The position numbers and the translations under genes were made by a program. Below, piece after piece: positions 10,451 through 21,829 of a DNA stretch of 64,000 nt (position 1 is its first letter; the number at the start of each line of letters is the position of its first letter). Below the pieces are notes generated by a model that saw only the letters and a list, made by a program, of their open reading frames with translations, made no database searches and was not told where the DNA came from. The stretch lies in assembly GCF_026151205.1 (NCBI RefSeq), contig NC_087079.1, positions 930,001 to 994,000 of the forward strand, in the 5' to 3' direction. This stretch comes from Bolinopsis microptera (taxonomy: Eukaryota; Ctenophora; Tentaculata; Lobata; Bolinopsidae).

Positions 10451-13185
10451 AAGTTTCGAAGGAAGGGGGGTGGAGTCCTTATTGCAGTCAAGACTGGCAT
10501 CAGTATTGAAAATGACAAGATTGATGTCAGCTCTAGGGCTGAAATGATCTCAGTCAGCCTAAAATCAAACAACACATGCTACTGCATAACTGCCTGCTAT
10601 AGAGTTGGCACCCTTGGTGAAAATAATTTTAATGAAATTGAGAAACACCTCAGAAATGTGGTAGGACGGAGAAAGTTTAAGGCCCACTTTGTAGTTGGGG
10701 ACTTCAATCTACCTGAAGTTAACTGGTCAGACGGTGTGTCCCCCACACTTCTTGGTGGCCGTTTTATAGATCTGTTTAATGACCTAGGCTTAACACAAAT
10801 GATAAACCAACCCACTCATGATAAAGGGAAGGTCCTCGATCTTCTCTTCTGTAATATGATAAGTGTTGTTGAAAATTTGGCGGTCCTGGGGAAAAATGAG
10901 ATATGCTCCTCAGATCACTTTGGAATAACTTTTAGTGCTAAAATGAAGTTTAGAAAGAAGGTCACCAAACGAAAAATCTTAAATTACAAAAAAGCAGACT
11001 GGATCGGCCTGAACAATGATCTGAAATCAGTTAGATGGGATGATCACCTTAACTGTGATGCAGAAACAGGATGGTTCCGTTTTAAGAAAATCCTGTTCCA
11101 TCACATACACAACCGAATCCCAACTATTACGATATCAGATAAGGATCAGCCACCCTGGTTTGACTCTGACACTTATCAGCTGTGTCTCAAAAAAGAAAAA
11201 CTACGAGTCAAATCTAAAAGATCATGCCTAGCTGAGGACTATGAAAAGTTCTCACAATGTAGAAAAGATTTTCAAAATTTGGTCGACCAAAAAATGATAT
11301 CAAATTTGAATGATGATGATGATCCAGCTCTTATATCAAAGAAATTCTGGAAACATGTCAAATCGACATCAAAATCTACTCGCATACCAGGAACAGTAAA
11401 CTATAACGGCAGATTTAGAAACAATCACTTAGACCAAGCTGAAATGTTCAATGAATATTTTGCTGCACAGTTTTCCGAAGCGAGTAATTATGATGTTGAT
11501 ATTGATTATAGTAATGACTCAGTAAACGACATTGAGTTCAGTACCAGCAGAATCCGGAAAATCCTAAAAGATGTCAATGTTAATAAAGCTGCTGGTCCAG
11601 ATGGTATCCATGGCAAAATTTTAAAGAACTGTAGAGATAGTATTGCATACCCACTCTCGAGCCTTTTTAAAATCTCTTATAATATAGGTCAGATACCATC
11701 TGAATGGAAATTTGCTAACGTAGTACCTGTGCGTAAGAAAGGCCCCAAAACTTTAGTTGAAAATTATCGGCCAATCTCTCTCACAAGCCTTACAATGAAA
11801 ATTTTTGAAAAAATAGTGAGAGATGAACTGTTGGCAAAATGCCAGCATAAAATACATGACAACCAGCATGGTTTTCTTCCTCAGAGGTCTTGTACTACAC
11901 AAATGGTCGGGTATATAGACTGTCTTTCACTGTCTATTAACGATAATATCAGAACTGATGTGGTATACTTTGACTTTGCCAAGGCCTTTGACTCAGTTAA
12001 CCATGATGTCATCCTAGAGAAATTAAAATCGGAATTTGAAATTGATGGTACACTGTTGAAGTTTATTATGAACTATCTCAAAGACCGCAAACAGTGTGTT
12101 ATTATTGGGGGATTCCAATCAGAACAAAAGAATGTCAAATCAGGAGTTCCCCAAGGCTCCATTTTAGGACCTCTGTTTTTTGTACTCTTTATTAATGACA
12201 TGTCAGAATGCGTAAGTGAAGGTACAAAAATTGCCCTGTACGCTGATGACACCAAAATATAGCGTAAAATTGTGGGCTGGAGGGACCATGAGATCCTACA
12301 AGCAGATATAGATGCCCTGCATTGCTGGGCAGTAAGAAACAAAATGAAGTTTCACCCCAATAAGTGTAAGGTACTCTCTATATCAAGCAAATTGAGCGAA
12401 AAAGGAATTTTGAGTTTTTTCCCCTTTCAGCTCTTTGTCTACACCCTAGATGGAACGGCACTAGACTTCGTCCAGAGTGAAAAAGACCTTGGGGTCTTTG
12501 TTAGAACAGACCTTAAGTGGGAGGAGAACATAGTCAACCTTTGTACGAAAGCTAGTTCTCGTCTAGGTCTAATGAAAAGAACTCTACGGTTTATTAACGA
12601 CCGTAAACAAAAACGGGCATTCTATCTAGCGCTGGTTAGGAGCCTTTTCGAAAATTGCAGTGTTGTATGGAGACCAACAAGTGTTGTCTTGAATAACAAA
12701 GTTGAAAACATTCAGCGCAGAGCAGTTAAGTGGATCCTTGGCGAACAGGATCATCACTATAATGACTTAGAATACTTGGCTCGATTAAGAGAGCTAGACA
12801 TGTTGCCAATGGAGCTGAAGTTTGAATACACAGACTTACTATTATTCCATCAGATATACAATGGTCAATCTGTTCTGAAGCTCCCACCTTATTTAACCCC
12901 GATAACAACCAGTGAACAGGGTAGGTTGCGTTCAAACATAAGGCAACCCTCGAGATATAATGAAGTTGATACATCTCAAATGCCTGATATCAACCAGAGG
13001 CGACAGAACAGACACGACCACCTTTCCCTGAAGCAAAAGCTCACTCCTTTAAGAGAAGCTTCTTCTTCAGAACACACAGTGTCTGGAATGACCTACCAAC
13101 TGACCTTAAAGAGATAAGTGATGCCGGAACTTTTAAGGCAAACCTGAAAAAACACTTTTGGGACAAATTGACAGACCCTGACTAA
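10448..13185 (+). pseudogene. LINE A ORF2: endonuclease (partial) and reverse transcriptase, broken
   Basis: The frame is already open at 10448, well before the first ATG (10544), and reads RRKGGGVLIAVK, the GGG-V region of an APE-type endonuclease. GDFNLPEVNW and SSDHFG complete that domain. The reverse transcriptase follows: AAGPDGIHGKIL, NYRPISLTSL, QHGFLPQRSC, YFDFAKAFDSV (first catalytic Asp), SGVPQGSILGPLFF and YADD (catalytic pair). A TAG at 12260-12262, just after YADD, stops the frame. The same frame resumes for 281 codons at 12272. Near 13033 a 13-bp deletion (GAAG on both sides in the parental sequence, judged from the copy at 63.8 kb) shifts the frame, so the original stop at 13183-13185 is no longer reached. 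It is dead as a protein, but only three lesions separate it from a working element. Confidence 0.9.
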
Positions 13186-13684
13186 GTTAATGAGTGCAAA
13201 TGATATTTATATGTGGGCCCCCGCCACTGATAGATCGGTCACGATACTGAATATAACAACTATAATATAAAAATAAATCTATTAAATAATATTAAATAAC
13301 ATTTACGTTCTGTCACCATGATTTGACCCTGGTGCAGTCCTCAGTTAATATACTTAACTGGATTACGCGAACTTTATATCCGACTGTAATCTTGCTTCTA
13401 AGCGCTGTAGAGTCAGGTCATGGATACATTATGTATTTATTTTGATAATTCTAAATTTGCGTGTTTAGATACATTTTGTGTGTTTAGATGGAGGTGGTGT
13501 TAGTCAGTCTGGGAGTAGAACTATTACTTGTAATACGTATACCCCCAGAACTTGTACCACTTAACCATGCTTTTAAGTATTTATACAATATGGACTACAA
13601 CTTTTACCCTACAAATGCCTCATGATAATAATGTCGTATATTTTTAATTCTCTTTGCTGTATTGTATAATGTACTATTTGTAAA
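10451..13684 (+). mobile_element. LINE A, 5'-truncated CR1/L2-like non-LTR retrotransposon
   Basis: The left flank GTTTTCAAAT (10441-10450) and the right flank TTTCAAATCAATGG (from 13687) are halves of the 119-bp repeat, which resumes at once with GGTGGTGGGGGAGGCAATG. The element therefore landed inside that repeat, probably with a short target duplication of TTTCAAAT. It begins inside the endonuclease domain, a typical 5' truncation, and ends in an AT-rich 3' part. The last 430 bp or so (13260-13684) are not present in the other LINE A copy at 63.6 kb, so its true 3' end is uncertain. Confidence 0.8.
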
Positions 13685-13788
13685 AGTTTCAAATCAATGG
13701 TGGTGGGGGAGGCAATGTAACCATAGCAAAACTACCATATAAGGCAATACATATATAACCATATTGACACTACAATTCTCTGGAATTT
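13685..13788. repeat. Continuation of the 119-bp repeat after LINE A
   Basis: One unit with GGTGGTGGGGGAGGCAATG, GTAACCATAGC and ACTACAATTCTCTGGAATTT, colinear with the units at 10072-10450. It marks the right edge of the LINE A insertion. Confidence 0.85.
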
Positions 13789-14051
13789 GTAATAAAAAAT
13801 CAAATCAAATCAAAATATAATGACACAAACATCATCACACATCATCAAAAATATATCTACTAAAGTTTTAAAAATATCTTAAATCTATTGGCCTAAACAA
13901 CCAAGATAAAATGAATCTAATTTACATACTTTCCACTACTATATAAGTTAATAAAGCGTTTCTTAGCAACATGAGGATGACACACAAGATATTCATTGTG
14001 CTTCTCTTTATTAGTAGCATAATTTAATCCCTCAATCTTTCCTAATACTTC
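13789..14051 (-). mobile_element. LINE B 3'-end fragment, inverted
   Basis: The reverse complement of 14051-13806 matches the last codons and 3' UTR of LINE B at about 63369-63603, including the frame ending in RFINLYSSGKYVN and the sequence TAGGCCAATAGATTTAAG. It is 5'-truncated at GAAGTATTAGG. Its 3' end is followed by repeats of TTTGA (TTTGATTTGATTTGATTTTT), a microsatellite tail as seen in CR1/L2 elements. This copy shows the family 3' terminus that the 59.5-kb copy lacks. Confidence 0.85.
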
Positions 14052-14067
14052 CCCCCTCCAAAAAAAA

Positions 14068-16960
14068 GACTCTAACTTCTGTACTCTTTTTCTGAACGAC
14101 TTTCCTTGTAGTTCCCTATCAAATAGATTAAATCAGAACATCTCCAACTAAATACAAACATTCTTGCATTTTTTCTGGTGAAAGGCACAGTGGACCCCAA
14201 ATGTCCAAATGTCCCCAATGTCCAAAAAGGAGTAAATCTGATCTCACCCATCACGTGACCTACCCAATATACTTCACGGTTCAATAAACTGAGACGCAAA
14301 AGCTCCATCTCCAGCCCTAGAATGTGATTCTTTATATGAATATTCAATTCAACTAGGTTACGAGGGAAGTTTGCCGTCTTCTTAGTTCCAAGGTTGGGTG
14401 ATGTCTTCCCTAAACAGGGGATACTAGGACCATGTAGAATTCACATTCTTCTCCCTCACATAATCTTTACACTGCACTAACTGGCCCACAAAAGCATTTT
14501 TCATTGAAAATGTCATTTAATAAAAGTATCTACCAAAGTATTGACAGTAAAAGTAACAGTACCGGTTTACCAACAAATTTCAAGTATTTTCAGAAAAACA
14601 TTGTTTTGACGGACTAAGTATATTCAGATAGTTTTGGAAAGTTTGAAGTTAAATTTTAGTTTACAGATAAATGACTATAAATACCCTCTAGTTTTGATAA
14701 CAATTAAGTAAACTCCTATCTTCGTAGTAACTTACAATATTCAGACTGTAACACCTCATCCAATTATCGTTATCAATCACGGGATGTAACCCCCTCTTTA
14801 GCAACGCTAGGAGGTTACTAGTTATTTTTAGAAGCTTTTTCCGCAGCTGCTTCAAGTTCTTCCTTGGAAAGTCGTCCTGAATGTTTATCTCTCTCAGCAG
14901 TCCTTTCTGTAGAACATCTAAAGTGGTGTCTGTGCAGTGTTTGGCACTCTTCTATTCTTATCTTCGTCAAACAAGCTCATAGATAACCCTCATTCCAACA
15001 TTCCGAGATTCTCAAAATCACCTATCTCTTCTTCTTTCTCTCAAGTCAGGTTCTGACTCCGGTTACCACTAAGAAGGAGGGGATTATGTCAATATTCTCG
15101 TACACTTCTCTGTTACTGAGATGGTGGGGAGTTTTCTTTGTTTGTGTACAGACGGAGTCTGGTAATAGACTCTGTGTTACACAATGTGTTGATCAATTCG
15201 CACATTGTCTGTTTTATACTGTTATGATAACTACTGCTACTTTTATCTGGAGTTTACCAAGTCACGACGTCAGTATCGTTGTGTGTACCGCTACAAGAGG
15301 GAAGTTGTCATAGGTTCAGTGTTGTTCGGGACAAAAAAAAAAAAAAGAGAGAAACATATTCTTCTTTTGTGTGGTAGATACTTTTGTTAGTACTTCGCTG
15401 GTATGGTCCGCCCTCATTATCTAGAACATAATTCTATCCATATCTTTTGACACCTCCTTCACTTTTTGTTTAATACCTCAGGAATAAACAATTAACATGT
15501 CATATTTAAAATCACCACGCAATCATGCACTCATCTACAATTACAAAATATATATTAGGCAGTGGTTACGCAGAAGCAATAGAATTTTTATGTGTTAACA
15601 ACAAATAATCAAAAGTAAAACTAACTCGTCTGCTCTGTTGTGATGGTTCTCATACAACTCAAGTGCTCGATCAAGACAGGGTAATCAGCCTGGTCCTTGT
15701 TATTTACCAACTATACTGTTCCTCATCATCGTCAGTACATCATGAACCTCTGTCTGACATAAGTTCATTATAAGGTCAGGAGGCAGCTCAATTCTATCTA
15801 TCTCCTCATCTGAGGGACTCTTCATTCTCCCTGGTAAAAGTATTACCATTAAACATATAATATCATAACATTGTTAGTTCAAAAACAAAAACATCCATTG
15901 AGAATCTGACCAAATATTTATACAAAAAGAAACACGACAAAATTCTAAAACACGATTATGATCAAGATTCAAGAAGCTATTAAAATCCAAATTAAAATTG
16001 AGAAGATATAAAATGTAACTAACATGTCCCCTCCAGGAATTTCTCCCACCACCAGGATAATCTCACAAGTAATTTTATAGAACTCCTCATCAGACATAAG
16101 AGAGTCTAGTTAGCCCCTCACATATTTTCATGTGTAAACTCAGTGTTTTCTGCAATCAGTTTTACACACTCTACAGGACCATCTCCGCGGTGAAAGCAGA
16201 TTCTTGTTTGACAAGTTACTCTTGTAGATGGTACAGACGCAGGTTCTGAATGTAGGAACATCCTAGTTCCTCTACTTCTGGAGCTTCAGCTTTTTTAGGC
16301 TGATTAACTTGTCTTACACATTCCATACAATCCAGGGTTTCTACTTTTATCTTTTAGTCTCAACTCTTTCCATTCTTATGTTTACCTTTCTGGACCCTTC
16401 TTCTTGTTGTTGGGAGATTTCTTCTTCTTATTGACTACAGGACTGTCTTTGTCACTGTCTGAGCTGTACTCTCACGGGGTTTCGGGGATCAATATAACCA
16501 CCTCCTCAGTTTTAATCACCATCTTCATACTGATTCAGCAATGTTCATCTGCGACGGTGAGATAATGGTTTATTTATTATACGGAAATGAGTTTCGAGAC
16601 TACTGTGTCATCAAAAACGAATTTTAACAAAATTTGCAATATTTTGATCTATCACAGTAGCCTTTTCTGAAGCGGGACTACTTAAAGTTGGAGCAGAATT
16701 CAGAGGTTGAGAGGTTGTTAATTGTTAGTTCATTAATTTGGTTGAACGGATGAAGATTAAACTTACAACTGTGAGTACTGAAGTTATGTTCCCTCCATTC
16801 TTTAAGTCCGGTAACATTCCAGTGGTTCATCTAGTGTCATAAACCCAGTTCCACCACTTATCTCTGTTGTCTCTTATTCCTCTTGTATCTTTTGGAGACT
16901 GTGTTCACACACACCTCCACAGTACCTGGCCCCTTCAAACAACTTCCACAGGACTTATGT
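14068..16960 (-). pseudogene. PRDM-like gene, copy 3 (lacks zinc fingers)
   Basis: The third and lowest copy on the minus strand. Exon-like blocks run from about 16950 (CGSCLKGPGTVEV), through a Lys-rich block at about 16480-16080 and a block at 15835-15715 (MKSPSDEEIDRIELPPD), then an acidic block at 15060-14760, to the zinc-knuckle/PR exon at 14480-14264. The copy ends at about 14068 against the inverted LINE B fragment, so the second PR exon and the C2H2 fingers are missing. Its frames are also broken by small indels relative to copies 1 and 2. The truncation looks real because it coincides with a mobile-element edge. The small indels may be sequence errors. Confidence 0.55.
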
Positions 16961-17279
16961 TCCTAAATATTACAAAGTAGATTTAAGTTGGAAGCAACAG
17001 TTAGTTTACAACAGAGAATATAAATATAACTTAATTTAAAATTAATCAAATGTTGGTTCAAAGATATTGCAATATTAGTTTTGAAGTTTTGAAACATCAT
17101 TGGAAAACTCCACCAGTTCAGAATTATAAAATAACATTACATCGAAGAAAAATATATCCAATAACAATTAACATAAAGAAATTCGTCCAAACTAAAGAAA
17201 AACTAACCAAATACATATCAAATCTTCAAACAGGGTTTATTCATGCAAGTAATTTCGTGTTTATTTCAGTCACCACTTC

Positions 17280-20200
17280 ACTAAACCTCCTATCACAGTA
17301 AGAACAAGAGTAGGTTATCTCCCCTGTGATGTATCCTCCTGTGCTAGTTTAAATTACACTTAACAGTAAACCCCTTACCAACACACACTACACTTGTGTG
17401 GTATTTCTCAGTGTTGTGTCAGAGTCCGTTGCTTCAGATCACCAAATTGTAAAAACAGTTTTTTCCACATACTTACACTCGGTTTGTGAATCTAGCACCA
17501 CGATCACCATGTGTTCGCTTGGTATCCCGTTGTCCTGCTGTGTTAAAAAGACATTGGACACACATCACACTGTATGTGTAGTGGGTGCTCTGTACTGATA
17601 TGATCATATATAGTTCCTGTTCAGAAGTTTCTTAACACCACACTGCCTGTACCGACACTTGTATGTCTTGTTGTTTTTTTGTGTTAGTGTGGTTATTGTA
17701 GATGTGAAGAGTAGACTCCTGCTCGTAATAGCAGTAAGTCCACAGTGTGTACACTTGTTACTGTTGCCCCGTGTGTGTTTAACATTACTGTAAAAACTCG
17801 TTCGTTGGTAATCAGTTTTTAATATTTAACAGTCAAGGACAGCTGTGTCTCCTACCTTATCGTTGTACTGTTCTGATGTGTGCATTAAGTGACCTCCCTC
17901 TACAAACATCTTCCTATACGTGTCACACTTGTGTACGTTCTCTTTGCCTGATACTCCTCAGTCTTCCCACATGTGTGTGACCTCCATTTTCTTGTGTGTC
18001 TTAAACAGCTTAAGACAACCAGAGTTGCAGTGCTATGATCTTGTTGACCTTAATTAATGGAAGATTCTGAAAGTTAAGTGAGGTAATTGTGGAAATTCAT
18101 TTTGCATTTTTTTTAGGATAAATCGTACTACTAAAGTTAGAGATTGTTCTCACCATTGTCAATATCAGTCTGCAACGAATAACCCAACTCATGCGATAGT
18201 CCTCATCCGTAGAAAACTAGTAATTCCTCTCCCCAACCCCATTGGTTTAATAAACGAATAATAACTGTATTCCCCACCTAGATATAATTATTCCATGATA
18301 GAAGGTAATTGCCACAACGATACAATATTTATGTTACTAATAGTCATTAACTCAACTCAATGTTATTTTCATCACCTAGAATACACTAAGTACACACAGC
18401 TTATTTAAATCTGTGATGGTAAGTCCCGGTTTTATAACATTCTGCCCAAACATACTTGGGTATGAAATAGTCCCAACTCACGTAAATAGATAAGTAAAAA
18501 CGTAGAAAACTTGGGCATAGGCACCCAATTTTACTGGGATATTTCTAACCAAGGCGTTCTCTACACATTGAACCCCGAGCACAGTTTAAGAAACAGTTAC
18601 CAGTTGCTAGCCCTGTGTCTAGCCCCATCGAGTATATAAATCACCGTCCTGTCCCCCCCGGATAACAGCACACGCCAACGCATACCACTCTCTTTATTCT
18701 GAAGTCTCTAACTTCTTGTATCTCCTTTCTGATATGACTTTTCCTTGTAGTTAACCTATAAAATAATAAATCAAACAAAACTCACCTTTAGGGTACGAAA
18801 CATTTTATAGACTTGCTGACTGTGAAAGGGACATGGACACAAAAAGAAGTAAAACTGATCCCCCAGCAAATCACGTGACTTACCCAAATACTTCCTGGTT
18901 CAATAAACTGAGACGCAAAAGCTCCAGCTCCACCCTGGGAATTTGAGTCTTTGATTTCAATACAACTAGGTACTGGAAAGTTTTGCAGTCTTCTTAGTTT
19001 CCCGGTTGGCTGATATCCTTCTAAACAGGGGAGTAAAGGACCATGTAGGTTCACATACTCCCCTCACATAATCTTTCACTGCCAGCAAACTGAAAAACAG
19101 AATTTTCATTGAAAACATCATTTTATAGAAGTATCCACCAAATTATTACAGTACAAAGAAACATAACATTACATTTTAATTTAAGCAAAGATTTAGTAAA
19201 ATTCTGAGGATCATTATAATTCCTGATATTTTCAACTTTAATTTCAGTTGTGCTACCAAACAAAAAATACCAATATAGTAATCAAATAAGTAAACTCTAC
19301 GTAATTGTAACTTACAATAGTCAGACTGTAACACCTCTCGCCAGATTATCGTATCATCACACAGTATGTAACCCCTCTTAGCAACTCTAGGAGGGTTACT
19401 ACGTCTATTTTTAAGAAGCTTTTCCTTGCAGCTGCTTCAACTTCTGCTATATAGGGAGAAGTCTCCTAATGTAATCTCTCGCAGCAGTCATTTCTGTAGA
19501 ACACTAATGAGTGTCTGGCAGTGTTTGGCATCTCGTCTGATCTTTATCTTTCGTCAAACAAGAGCTCAGTAGATAACCCTCCGTCCAACATTCCTAATAC
19601 TCAAAATCATCTAGCTCTTCTTCTTTCATCTCAGAGTCAGTTCTGACTCAGTAACCAATAAGAAGGACGGGAATATTGTCAATATCTCGTACACTTCTCT
19701 GTTACTAAGTATGGGGGGAGTTTCTTTGGTTTGTGTTACAGACTGGAGCTGTATCAGACGCTGTTGTTACACCATATGTGTTATCAAGTATCACATTGTC
19801 TGTTATACTCTATATAACACTGCTACTTTTATCCTGAGTTACCATGTCACTACTTTCAGTATCGTTGTGTGTACCGCCTACAAGAAGGGTAGTTTGTCAA
19901 TTAGGTTCAGGTTTGTTCTGGCATATTCTTTGCTTTGTGGTATGTTACTTTTGTTTAGTACTCGAATTTGGTATGTCGACATCTATCTAAACAGTAATTC
20001 CAATCCATACCTTTGAGCACCCCCTTTCCACTTTTTTGTTAACCTCAGATAACATTAACATGTTAGATCAATTTAAAATTCACCAGCAACATGCAATCAA
20101 CTACATTACATAAATTTATATAATTGCAGTTAGAGACGCATAGAATTTTTTATGTGTAAGAGAACAAAGTATCAAAAGTAAAAAACCCTAACTCTCCTGC

Positions 20201-21500
20201 GTCAGTTGTGAGAGTTATCATACAACTCAAGTGCTCGATCAAGACAAGTATCTGCCTGGTCTTGTTTATTCTAACCAAACTTATTACTGTTCTCATCATC
20301 GTAGGTACAATCCTTACTCTTGTCAACATAAGTTCATTATAGAGGGTCTGGAGGCAGCTCAATTCTATCTATCTCCTCATCTGAGGACTCTTCATTCTCC
20401 CTGTAAAAGTAGTACCCTTTAAACATATAATTTCATAACATGTCTTAGTTCAAAAACAAAAACATCAATAGAATCTGACAAATATTTATGCAAAAAAGAA
20501 ACACGAAGCAAAAGTTCTAAAACACGATTATGATCAAGATTCAAGATATTAAATCAAATTAAAATAAGAAGAACTAATGTAACTAACATGTCCCTCCAGG
20601 AATTTCTCCCCAGCCCACCAGTGATAATCCTCACAATAAATTTATAGAACTCCCATCAGACATAAGAGAGTCTATGTTAGCCTCACATTATTTCATGTTA
20701 AACTCGGTTTTTCTGCGATGAGTTACACACATCTCCAGGACCTTCTCCGATGAGAAGCTAGATCCTTGTTGACAAGTAATCTTGTAATGCTGGTACAAGA
20801 CGTCAGGTTCTGATGTAGGAACATCTCTAGTTCCTCTACTTCAGGAGCTTCAGCTTCTTCAGGCTGATTAACTTGTCTTACACATTTCCAACAAATCTAG
20901 CTGTTCTACTTTTTTATCTTTTTAGTCTCACTCTTCATTCTTATGTTTACCTTTATGGGACTTTTTTTTTGGGAGATTTTCTTTCTTCTTATTGACGACA
21001 GGACTGGTCTTTGTCACTGTCTTGAGCTGTACCTCTCAGCGGGGTTTCTGGGATCAATATTAACAACCTCCTCAAGTTTTAATCAACCCACCTTCATACT
21101 GGGGATTCAGCAATTATTTCATCTGCGATGTGAAGATAATGGTTATTTTATAACGAATGAGTTTTGACACTACCGTGTCAAAAACTAATTTCACAAAATC
21201 GTGCAATAATTTGATCAATCACAGTAGCCTATTTGAAGTTGGAGCAGAAGTCAGAGGTGAGAGGTTCATTAATGTTAGTTCTTATTGTTTTTTAACGAAG
21301 AAAATGGAACTTACACTGTGAGTAGGCTGAGGTATGTTCTCCCATTCTTTAGCCGGTAACATTCCAGTGGTTCATCTAGTGTCATAAAACCCAGTTTCCA
21401 CAACTTAACTCTGTTGTCCTCTTATTCTCTTGTAATCTTTTGAGACGGTTTGCACAACCACACCTCCACAGTACCTGGCCCCTTCAAACAACTTCCACAG
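17280..21500 (-). CDS. PRDM-like gene (PR/SET domain plus C2H2 fingers), copy 2
   Basis: Approximate gene span; exons are inferred from conserved blocks and splice signals. In order: about 21490-21330 (CGSCLKGPGTVEV), 21050-20640 (Lys-rich KKKSPNKKK-type, then CMDC), 20400-20260 (MKSPSDEEIDRIELPPD), 19660-19330 (acidic, DNDNLEEVLQSE), zinc-knuckle/PR exon 19089-18884, second PR exon 18720-18490 and C2H2 fingers 18040-17290. PRDM proteins are metazoan chromatin regulators in which a SET-like PR domain is followed by DNA-binding C2H2 fingers; some methylate histone H3. Single-base indels break nearly every block in this copy, but a consensus with copies 1 and 3 restores them. It belongs to the PRDM family; the closest subgroup is unsure. 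Confidence 0.6.
17290..18040 (-). CDS. C2H2 zinc-finger region of PRDM-like copy 2
   Basis: With small frame changes the minus strand shows a series of C-x2-C...H-x3-H fingers: CDTYRKMFVEGGHL, CTHCG, KTYKCRYRQCGVK, CDVCPMSF-type, CGKGFTVK and TYSCSYCDRRFSE. A HTGE-like linker precedes the last. Finger sequences are diverse, not a near-identical 84-bp array of the kind seen in fast-evolving mammalian PRDM9. Frames are broken by indels against the paralogous block at 21830-22600. Confidence 0.6.
18490..18720 (-). CDS. Second PR-domain exon of PRDM-like copy 2
   Basis: Taken together with 23060-23300, the minus strand gives SGYAW, DGASHRASNWIRFLNCAR, EENVLVRNI and VFYVFTYLF. These are the PR/SET hallmarks (Y.W.i, D......SNWmR.vNcA, eqNl.a, iyy/f). 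Neither copy alone is open throughout. Here TGGTAACTGTTTCTT has an extra base relative to a working frame. Confidence 0.65.
18884..19089 (-). CDS. Zinc-knuckle/PR exon of PRDM-like copy 2
   Basis: The acceptor (TTTTTCAG at 19090) and donor (G then GTAAGT, 18883-18878) are clear. The continuous part of the frame reads NLHGPLLPCLEGYQP, LRRLQNFPVPSCIEIKD and GAFASQFIEPGSIW. The first is the HGP-L-P end of the C-x2-C...C-x2-HGP zinc knuckle, whose upstream half (CWQCKDYVRGEC) is best seen in copy 1. The others match the first strands of a PR domain (LP..l.i..s.i.g.G.GvfA...i..gt.fGPy). Confidence 0.7.
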
Positions 21501-21829
21501 TGACCATTATTATTCTAAAATAATCAAACTAGATTTAGTTTGGAAGCAACAGTTAAGTTTACCAACAGAGATATAATGAATTTAACTTAAATTTAAATCT
21601 TAATCCAAATGTTTGGTTTAAAGTTATGCTGGACAATATTAGTTTGAACATCAGTTGGAAAATGACAAATCAAATACAATTTAAAATTATTAATAACCTT
21701 TGACAGAAGAAATATTCAAGTTAGCATAAGTAATTCGAACAAACTAAACAGAAAGTACCAAAAACTCAATAACAATATTCCAACAAGGTCTATCTTGCAA
21801 AAAATTTCATGTTTGTTTTTGTTAATCCT

